A DNA stretch of 64,000 nucleotides from positions 62,001 to 126,000 of the forward strand of contig NZ_FMHI01000015.1 of the NCBI RefSeq assembly GCF_900090145.1, read 5' to 3'. Below, piece by piece: positions 58,839 to 64,000 of the stretch. The number at the start of each line of letters is the position of its first letter. Positions within the stretch are counted from its first letter, which is position 1. The notes beneath the pieces were generated by a model. The model worked only from the letters and a program-made list of their open reading frames with translations. It was not told the DNA's origin and searched no databases. The position numbers and the translations under genes are program-made. The DNA is from Streptomyces sp. WMMB 322. Lineage in GTDB: Bacteria > Actinomycetota > Actinomycetes > Streptomycetales > Streptomycetaceae.

Positions 58839-59669
58839 TCACCCCTGCGCGAAGCGCACCGCGTACTCGCGTCCCGGCTCCCGCAGTTTCTCGTGCAGCG
58901 CGAAGAAGACCTCCGCGGAGCGCTCGCCGGGCCAGTCCGCCGGCAGCAGCGACGCAGGCAGGCCCGGGTCGGCGTAGGGGAGCCGCCGCCACGCGTCGAG
59001 CGCCGGGAGGTAGTCCCGGTACGCCTCCTCCGGGGGCGCCTGGCGCCGCCGCGCCCAGGAGCGCAGCACCGGCTCGTGCACGTCCAGGAAGGAGCGGTGC
59101 AGTGCCGCCAGGGACGCCAGGTCCCACCAGCGCGCCACCGCGTCCGCGGTCGTCTCGAAACCCACGTGCGTGCCGGTGAACAGGTCCACGTACGGGGTGA
59201 GACCGAGCCGCCCCAGGCTGTGACGCGTCTCCTCCTCCAGGTGGGACGGGGCGATCCAGATGCCGGGTGCGGCGTTGCCGAAGCCGAGCCGTGCGAGACG
59301 GGAACGGAGTATGTGGCGGCGGCCCCTCTCGCTCTCCGGCACCGAGAAGACGGCCAGCAGCCAGCGGCCGTCCGCCGCGGGGCGGGCGTAGACGCGGCGG
59401 TCGCCGTCGTCGAGGAGCTGCCGCCCGGCGTCCGAGGGGGCGTAGCCCGCCGCCTTGCTGCCGGGCCGGTCCGCGGTGAGCAGCCCGCGCCGCTTCAGCC
59501 GCGAGACGGCGGAACGGACCGACGGCGCGTCCACTCCGACCGCGCCGAGCAGCTGGATCAGCGCCGCCACCGGCACGGTGCTGCCGGGGAAGGCACGTCC
59601 GTACGCCCCGTAGAAGGTGAGGATGAGCGAACTCGGCGACGGCCTGGCGGCCGGCTGCTGCTGATTCAC
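58839..59669 (-). CDS. paaX: PaaX-family transcriptional regulator
   Basis: This 276-residue regulator has an N-terminal winged helix (SVRSAVSRLKRRGLLTADRPGSKAAGYAPSDAG), the central PaaX domain (WLLAVFSVPESERGRRHILRSRLARLGFG, PGIWIAPSHL) and the PaaX C-terminal region (LPALDAWRRLPYADPGLPASLLPADWPGERSAEVFFALHEKL). The family represses ring-CoA degradation genes and is released by the aryl-CoA ligand. It is ten bases downstream of the CoA ligase gene and co-transcribed with it. The shared GTGACGRCAGTCA motifs are likely targets. Confidence 0.9.
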   Translation of the reverse strand: MNQQQPAARPSPSSLILTFYGAYGRAFPGSTVPVAALIQLLGAVGVDAPSVRSAVSRLKRRGLLTADRPGSKAAGYAPSDAGRQLLDDGDRRVYARPAADGRWLLAVFSVPESERGRRHILRSRLARLGFGNAAPGIWIAPSHLEEETRHSLGRLGLTPYVDLFTGTHVGFETTADAVARWWDLASLAALHRSFLDVHEPVLRSWARRRQAPPEEAYRDYLPALDAWRRLPYADPGLPASLLPADWPGERSAEVFFALHEKLREPGREYAVRFAQG

Positions 59670-59678
59670 GCGGCAACT

Positions 59679-61397
59679 CTAGGCGGGGAGCCCGTCCGCC
59701 GTCTGATCTTCGGTGGCCGCCTCCGGCCCGGCCTGTGCCGGGCCTGCCTCCCGCAGGAGGTACCGCTGGAGCTTCCCCGTCGGTGTGCGCGGCAGCGAGT
59801 CGGCGAAGACGAATTCACGGGGGCACTTGTACGGCGTGAGCTCCCCGGTGGTGAACTCGCGCAGCTCCTCCGCCGTTGCAGCTCCCCCCTCGGTTCCCTC
59901 CCGCAGCACCACGTGCGCGACGACGACCTGGCCGCGCCGCTCGTCGGGGCGTCCCACGACGGCGGCCTCGGCCACGGAGGAGTGGCGCAGCAGGGCCTCC
60001 TCGACCTCCGGGCCCGAGATGTTGTAACCCGCCGAGACGATCATGTCGTCGGCGCGTGCGACGTAGCGGAAGTAGCCGTCCGTCCCGCGTATGTAGGTGT
60101 CGCCCGTGAGGTTCCAGCCGTCGCACACGTACTCGCGCTGCCGCGGGTCGGAGAGATAGCGGCAGCCGACGGGGCCGCGCACGGCCAGCAGTCCCGGTTC
60201 GCCGTCCGGCACCTGTGTCAGGCGGCCCTCGGAGTCCTTGTGCACCACGCGGGCCTCGAAGCCGGGCACGGCGACTCCTGTGGCACCGGGGCGGGCGGCC
60301 TCGTCGGCGGCGGAGACGAAGATGTGCAGCATCTCCGTCGCACCTATGCCGTTGATCATCCGCAGGCCGGTCCTCTCCTGCCATGCCTCGTGGGTGGCGG
60401 CGGGCAGGTTCTCGCCGGCGGAGACGCAGCGGCGCAGTGAGGAGATGTCGTACGTGCGGCCGCCTGCCGGGGCCTGCGGGGAAGCGGTGCCGAGTTCCGC
60501 GAGCATGCCGCGGTAGGCGGTCGGGGCGGTGAACAGCACGGTGACACGGTGGCGTTCGACCGCCGCGAGCATCTGCTGCGGGCCGCTCCACTGGCCGAGC
60601 AGCGCCGACGCGCCCGCCCGCAGCGGGAAGATCACCAGGCCGCCCAGCCCGAAGGTGAAGCCCAGCGGCGGGCTGCCCGCGAAGAGGTCGTCCGGCGTCG
60701 GACGCAGCACGTGCGCGGAGAAGGTGTCGGCGACGGCGAGCACGTCGCGGTGGAAGTGGACGCACCCCTTGGGCTTCCCTGTGGTGCCGGAGGTGAAGGC
60801 GATCATGGCGACGTCGTCCGCGGCGGTGGCGACGGCCTCGTAGCGCTCGGGCTGCGACTCGCACAGGGCCAGCAGGTCCTCCGCTCCGTCACCGCCGAAC
60901 GCGGTCACCCGCAGCCCGGGTACGTCCGCCTTCGTCAGCTCCTCCAGGGAATCCGCGTCGCACAGCGCATGGCTGACCTGCCCCATGGCGCACACGGTGC
61001 GCAGCTCGTGCGCGCGCTGAGCGGCGAGCACCGTCACCGCGACGGCCCCGGCCTTCATCACCGCGAGCCAGCAGGCCGCCAGGTGAAGGGAGTTGGGGCC
61101 GCGCAGCAGGACCCGGTTGCCGGGTACGACGCCCAGGACCCCGGTGAGGACGTGGGCGATGCGGTCCACGCGGGCGCGCAGTTCGCCGTAGCTCCAGCAC
61201 TCGCCGTCGTCGCCGCGGAAGGCGGGCCGCTCGGCGCCGTACCGCGCGGCGGACCCGTCGACCAGTTCGGCACCGCAGTTGAGGCGGTCCGGGTAGTGCA
61301 GTCCGGGCCGGTCGAAGACCAGTTGCGGCCAGTCCTCGGGCGGGGGCAGATGCTCGCGGGCGAAGGTGTCGACGTGTGCGGACGGGCTCAGATGCAT
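59679..61397 (-). CDS. Aryl-CoA ligase (AMP-binding, benzoate/2-aminobenzoate-CoA ligase type)
   Basis: This 572-residue adenylate-forming enzyme has the P-loop FTSGTTGKPKG, followed by NGIGATEML, the LTGDTYIRGTDGYFRYVARADDMI hinge and the catalytic Lys in PRTPTGKLQRYLLR. The layout matches benzoate- and 2-aminobenzoate-CoA ligases. It would activate the aromatic acid for the pathway. The ATG at 61397 has GAGGGGG six bases upstream; longer upstream readings run into the divergent dehydrogenase gene and are antisense. It is divergent from that gene and followed by paaX. Confidence 0.9.
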   Translation of the reverse strand: MHLSPSAHVDTFAREHLPPPEDWPQLVFDRPGLHYPDRLNCGAELVDGSAARYGAERPAFRGDDGECWSYGELRARVDRIAHVLTGVLGVVPGNRVLLRGPNSLHLAACWLAVMKAGAVAVTVLAAQRAHELRTVCAMGQVSHALCDADSLEELTKADVPGLRVTAFGGDGAEDLLALCESQPERYEAVATAADDVAMIAFTSGTTGKPKGCVHFHRDVLAVADTFSAHVLRPTPDDLFAGSPPLGFTFGLGGLVIFPLRAGASALLGQWSGPQQMLAAVERHRVTVLFTAPTAYRGMLAELGTASPQAPAGGRTYDISSLRRCVSAGENLPAATHEAWQERTGLRMINGIGATEMLHIFVSAADEAARPGATGVAVPGFEARVVHKDSEGRLTQVPDGEPGLLAVRGPVGCRYLSDPRQREYVCDGWNLTGDTYIRGTDGYFRYVARADDMIVSAGYNISGPEVEEALLRHSSVAEAAVVGRPDERRGQVVVAHVVLREGTEGGAATAEELREFTTGELTPYKCPREFVFADSLPRTPTGKLQRYLLREAGPAQAGPEAATEDQTADGLPA

Positions 61398-61450
61398 CGC
61401 AAGCCCCCTCGGGGGTGTGCCGTGTGCCGGTGGCCGGTGTCGCCGGTGTG

Positions 61451-61487
61451 CCGTTGAGCGTAACGTGTTGGTGACGACAGTCAACGG
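61451..61487. promoter_or_regulatory. Inverted repeat CCGTTGA-N23-TCAACGG in the divergent ligase/dehydrogenase promoter
   Basis: Perfect 7-base arms at 61451-61457 and 61481-61487 bracket most of the GTGAC-GACA-GTCAA motif at 61471-61484. The overlapping symmetry makes this 147-base divergent region the main control point of the pathway. Confidence 0.45.
61471..61484. promoter_or_regulatory. Second copy of the GTGAC-N4-GTCA motif, possible PaaX operator
   Basis: GTGACGACAGTCAA shares 12 of 14 bases with the site at 55167 and keeps the same nine-base distance from GTCA to a GATA box. It lies about 60 bases before the acyl-CoA dehydrogenase start. Confidence 0.6.
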
Positions 61488-61544
61488 TCCGCGATAGAGG
61501 ATCAGTGACCGGGAGCACCAGCCCGCCACCAGGAGGAGGCCCGC

Positions 61545-62681
61545 ATGCCCGCGTTCGCACTGGAACCGGAGCAGCACAAGTGGTGCGAGGAGCTGCGGAC
61601 GCTGGGCGCCCGCGAGCTCCGGCCGCTCGCCGAAGCCGGGGAGGAGGGCCGCATCAACCGCGAGCTGGTCGCCGCCCTCGGTGAACTCGGGCTGCTCGGC
61701 CGCCTGTTCGCGCCGGACGGGCGGCCCGCGAGCGCCCTCGACCTGTGCCTGCTGCGCGAATCCCTCGCCTACTCCTGCACGGAGGCCGAGACCGCGCTCG
61801 CCCTCCAGGGGCTCGGCGCCGGACCGGTCGCCCTCGCGGGCACGGACGCCCAGCGCGCACGCTGGCTCGGCGAGGTCACCTCGGGACGTGCCGTCGCCGC
61901 CTTCGCGCTGAGCGAGCCGGGCGCGGGCAGCGACGCGGCGGCGCTCGGCCTCCAAGCCGAGCCGGACGGCACAGGGGCCGGGCACGGATGGCGCCTGACC
62001 GGAGAAAAGACCTGGATCTCCAACGCCCCGCACGCCGACGTCTTCACCGTCTTCGCCCGCACGACGCAGGGCGCCGGCTCGCGCGGCGTGAGCGCCTTCC
62101 TCGTACCCGCCGGGCGGCCGGGGCTCGGCGGCGAACCGCTGGAGATGCTCTCCCCCCATCCGATCGGCACCCTCACTTTCGACGGCGTCCCCGTCTCCCG
62201 CGACGACCTCCTCGGTGAGGCCGACGGCGGCTTCGGCGTGGCCATGCGCACGCTGAACCTCTTCCGGCCCAGCGTCGGCGCCTTCGCGACGGGCATGGCA
62301 CAGGCGGCCCTCGACGCCGCCGTCGAACACGCCGGTGAGCGGCGGGCGTTCGGTGGCACGCTCAGCGATCTGCAGGCCGTCTCGCACCAGTTGGCCGAGA
62401 CCGCGACCCGCATCGAGGCCGCCCGCCTGATGGTCTACGCGGCCGCCGCGGCCCACGACCGGGGCGAGCCGGACATCGCGCGGCGCGCCGCCATGGCGAA
62501 GCTGCTGGCCACGGAGACCGCGCAGCAGGCAGTGGACACCGCCGTGCAGATCCACGGCGCGGCCGCGCTCCAGCGCGGACACCTTCTCGAACACCTCTAC
62601 CGCGAGGTCCGCGCACCCCGCATCTACGAGGGCGCCAGCGAAGTGCAGCGCTCGATCATCGCGAAGGAGCTCTACCGGTGA
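61545..62681 (+). CDS. Acyl-CoA dehydrogenase
   Basis: This 378-residue flavin dehydrogenase has the substrate/FAD segments AFALSEPGAGSDAAAL and KTWISNAPHADVFTVFART, then FGVAMRTLNLFRPSVGAFATGMAQAALDAAVEHAGERRAFGG. The C-terminal catalytic Glu region is YEGASEVQRSIIAKELYR. It would introduce a double bond in a reduced ring or opened chain of the aryl-CoA pathway. The ATG at 61545 follows CAGGAGGAGG. It overlaps the RidA gene by four bases, so the two act together. Confidence 0.92.
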   Translation: MPAFALEPEQHKWCEELRTLGARELRPLAEAGEEGRINRELVAALGELGLLGRLFAPDGRPASALDLCLLRESLAYSCTEAETALALQGLGAGPVALAGTDAQRARWLGEVTSGRAVAAFALSEPGAGSDAAALGLQAEPDGTGAGHGWRLTGEKTWISNAPHADVFTVFARTTQGAGSRGVSAFLVPAGRPGLGGEPLEMLSPHPIGTLTFDGVPVSRDDLLGEADGGFGVAMRTLNLFRPSVGAFATGMAQAALDAAVEHAGERRAFGGTLSDLQAVSHQLAETATRIEAARLMVYAAAAAHDRGEPDIARRAAMAKLLATETAQQAVDTAVQIHGAAALQRGHLLEHLYREVRAPRIYEGASEVQRSIIAKELYR

Positions 62682-63097
62682 CCGACGCCGACTCCCGCCC
62701 CCACCTGCAGCGCACCAACCCCGACGGACTCTCCCCGCCCACCGGCTTCTCGCACTCCGTGACCGCGACCGGTTCGCGGATCGTCTTCCTCGCCGGGCAG
62801 ACGGCGCTCGACAGCGAGGGGGCCGTCGTCGGCGGCACGCTCACCGAGCAGTTCGAGCAGGCGCTGGCCAACCTGCTGACGGCGCTGGCCGCTTCCGGCG
62901 GCGGTCCCGCCGACCTCGCCCGCGTCACCGTCTACACGACCGACGTCGCCGCCTACCGGTCCGCCGCCCGCGACCTGGGCGCCGTCTGGCGCCGCCATGC
63001 CGGCCGCGACTACCCGGCGATGGCCCTCATCGGCGTCTCCCGGCTGTGGGACGAGGAGGCGCTGGTGGAGCTGGACGGCATCGCGGTGCTGCCGTGA
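62678..63097 (+). CDS. RidA/YjgF-family protein, probable imine/enamine deaminase
   Basis: This 139-residue protein has the RidA fold. It reads GFSHSVTATGSRIVFLAGQTALDSEGAVVGGTLTEQFEQALANLLTALAA, with the ADLARVTVYTTDV block and the C-terminal YPAMALIGVSRLWDEEALVELDGIAV. Family members hydrolyse reactive enamines and imines to ketones and ammonia. In this operon it could remove the amino group after ring reduction of 2-aminobenzoyl-CoA, which supports that substrate over salicylyl-CoA. The GTG at 62678 overlaps the dehydrogenase stop. Confidence 0.88.
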   Translation: MTDADSRPHLQRTNPDGLSPPTGFSHSVTATGSRIVFLAGQTALDSEGAVVGGTLTEQFEQALANLLTALAASGGGPADLARVTVYTTDVAAYRSAARDLGAVWRRHAGRDYPAMALIGVSRLWDEEALVELDGIAVLP

Positions 63098-63131
63098 CGG
63101 TCTCCGAAACCGCGCACAGACGACTCAGCGA

Positions 63132-63536
63132 TCAGGTTCCGGTGATCACGTTGACTCCTGGAAGGTCTCCGAACGCCGCCTTCTCATCGAGAGTGACCAG
63201 AGTGCGAGCGGTGGCGGCGGCTGTGGCGGCGATGATCAGGTCATGTGCCCCTCTGGGCTTCCCTGTTCGCCGCACGTGTGCCAGAAGCCGGGCGTGTACG
63301 CGTGCGACGTCGGAGGTGTAGTCCTCCACAGGCACGAGGGCGTGCACACCGTCGACGTATTCCTGTCGCCGGATGCGGCGGGCACCGTCGCTGAGTTCGA
63401 CCCCCAGCTGCAACTCGGCCATTGTCACGGCTGAGATGGTGACGTCGTCTTCGGGATCCAGCAGGCCCGTCAGGCCTGTGGGTTCCCGCTCCGCCCGGAT
63501 GATGATCCCGGTGTCCAGAATCAGTCGTCGGGCCAC
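63132..63536 (-). CDS. vapC: PIN-domain ribonuclease toxin (VapC-like)
   Basis: This 134-residue PIN domain shows the conserved acids: Asp in LILDTGIIIRAE, Glu in VTMAELQLGVE, Asp in GAHDLIIAATA and Asp in LVTLDEKAAFGDLPG. VapC toxins cleave RNA in a metal-dependent way and are blocked by the partner antitoxin. The GTG at 63536 lies inside the antitoxin gene (16-base overlap), the usual coupling of such pairs. The pair looks intact. Confidence 0.9.
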   Translation of the reverse strand: MARRLILDTGIIIRAEREPTGLTGLLDPEDDVTISAVTMAELQLGVELSDGARRIRRQEYVDGVHALVPVEDYTSDVARVHARLLAHVRRTGKPRGAHDLIIAATAAATARTLVTLDEKAAFGDLPGVNVITGT

Positions 63537-63775
63537 GTCGCGCTCATTTCGTCGCCAACGCTGTCGCGCGCAGAGGTGACGTCCGCTTCGAAGTCCTCGT
63601 CGACCGGGTGTGCGGCGAGGAAATCCATGAGCGCTCCGCCGTTTCCCGTCGTGGTCGGGGAGAGTGTGGCGAGCCGCCGCCCACCTCTTGTGATCACAAT
63701 GGTCTCTCCGTGCTCGGCACGGTCGAGGACTGAGGCGAAGTTCCTCGACACCTCGGTTGCCGTCATCGTCTTCAT
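63521..63775 (-). CDS. vapB: Phd/YefM-type antitoxin (VapB partner)
   Basis: This 84-residue antitoxin has the Phd/YefM N-terminal DNA-binding block MTATEVSRNFASVLDRAEHGETIVITRGGRRLATLSP. Its acidic C-terminus (DEDFEADVTSARDSVGDEMSATWPDD) should wrap the toxin. The ATG at 63775 is directly downstream of a 13-base palindrome and only a few bases from a possible -10 box, so the mRNA may be leaderless. It binds the toxin and represses the pair. Confidence 0.9.
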   Translation of the reverse strand: MKTMTATEVSRNFASVLDRAEHGETIVITRGGRRLATLSPTTTGNGGALMDFLAAHPVDEDFEADVTSARDSVGDEMSATWPDD

Positions 63776-63779
63776 GATG

Positions 63780-63792
63780 TCAGAGTATCTGA
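63780..63792. promoter_or_regulatory. Palindrome TCAGA-GTA-TCTGA upstream of the antitoxin
   Basis: A perfect 5-base dyad with a three-base centre ends five bases before the antitoxin start. On the coding strand it overlaps TACTCT, a possible -10 box. The position is that expected for autorepression by an antitoxin-toxin complex. Confidence 0.55.
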
Positions 63793-63794
63793 TT

Positions 63795-64000
63795 TCACCT
63801 GATCATGCACGGTGGCTCCGCCCTGCGACCCCACGGCGCCCCGGATCGCCGATTGTCACACGGCCTCGCCCCAGGGGCCCGGGTCCACCGGCCCCGGCCT
63901 TCGTCCGTGACGACCTCGTCGAACGTGCCGTGTGGCGGTTCGAGTCCGGCGGCACGCTCAGTGATCCGCGGGTAATGCAGCGGCCGACCGGCTCCCTCCG
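63795..64000 (-). CDS. Possible C-terminal end of a protein running off the right edge
   Basis: A minus-strand frame is open from the window edge to a stop at 63795. It reads HYPRITERAAGLEPPHGTF, then DEVVTDEGRGRWT, and an Arg/Pro-rich tail. The first part looks protein-like and the tail does not. If real, its stop is just upstream of the antitoxin promoter. I cannot name a family. Confidence 0.3.
   Translation of the reverse strand, partial: EGAGRPLHYPRITERAAGLEPPHGTFDEVVTDEGRGRWTRAPGARPCDNRRSGAPWGRRAEPPCMIR

Noticed and set aside
61398..62594. Extension of the CoA ligase frame far upstream on the minus strand
   Set aside because: The extension is antisense to the acyl-CoA dehydrogenase gene; the ligase has a good ATG and ribosome site at 61397.
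1..64000. CRISPR arrays, insertion sequences, integrases or rRNA/tRNA genes
   Set aside because: No regularly spaced repeats, transposase motifs or structural RNA genes were found by reading. The window shows no clear mobile element apart from the toxin-antitoxin pair.

Overview
The window is high-GC actinobacterial chromosome with the look of Streptomyces or a close relative. Codons end mostly in G or C, GTG starts are common, and many genes are joined by 4-base GTGA/ATGA overlaps. Streptomyces-type genes include a streptogrisin-like protease, a secreted SGNH esterase, a DUF3099 protein, a MerR-like regulator and an RsbW-like ATPase. Everything here was read by eye; no database search was possible.

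Region 1 (1-828) is the N-terminal part of an enolase-superfamily sugar-acid dehydratase that runs off the left edge.

Region 2 (1416-17134) is a complete class I lanthipeptide cluster. The precursor core differs, as I recall planosporicin, at one position only (Tyr for Trp at core position 6). Gene content and order match the planosporicin (psp) and microbisporicin (mib) clusters as I remember them. A precursor, dehydratase, cyclase, ABC exporter and accessory protein (A-B-C-T-U-V) lie on the minus strand. Opposite them are an ECF sigma factor with a membrane anti-sigma factor (X-W), then J-Y-Z-Q-R (ABC transporter, lipoprotein, LuxR-type regulator). E-F, an immunity-type ABC transporter, is on the minus strand. 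Three sites of the form GAACC-N15-G(C/A)TAC lie upstream of X, J and E and look like the ECF-sigma regulon. The precursor has no such site but has three phased TGGCAG repeats upstream, a possible LuxR-regulator site.

Region 3 (17431-26102) is ordinary accessory chromosome. It holds small exported and cytosolic proteins, the protease, a molybdenum oxidoreductase fused to a cytochrome-b561-like membrane part, a Gly-Pro repeat membrane protein, a Tat-exported putative carbohydrate-active protein with a LacI-type operator, a MerR-like regulator and an RsbW-like ATPase.

Region 4 (27295-44063) is a PUFA-synthase-like iterative polyketide/fatty-acid locus. Protein one has two NPD-type flavin (enoyl reductase-like) regions, KS, AT, two nearly identical ACPs and KR. 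Protein two has KS, an atypical AT, DH and a C-terminal phosphopantetheinyl transferase. A free ACP, an alpha/beta hydrolase, a glycosyltransferase and a fused ABC exporter follow. The set predicts a secreted or surface glycolipid; this is the most interesting undescribed system in the window alongside the lantibiotic.

Region 5 (44245-54281) holds an SGNH esterase, an AAA ATPase, a MazG-like pyrophosphohydrolase, a small actinobacterial protein, a luciferase-like oxidoreductase, a homocysteine S-methyltransferase, a PIG-L deacetylase with a sugar-binding C-terminus, and arginine deiminase next to ornithine carbamoyltransferase.

Region 6 (54318-63097) holds a TSUP permease and then an aromatic acyl-CoA degradation locus. 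This has an enoyl-CoA hydratase, a two-domain flavin monooxygenase/old-yellow-enzyme reductase, a PaaX regulator, a CoA ligase, an acyl-CoA dehydrogenase and a RidA protein. It best fits salicylyl-CoA or 2-aminobenzoyl-CoA breakdown. A shared inverted motif precedes two of its operons. A VapBC-type toxin-antitoxin pair (63132-63775) closes the window.
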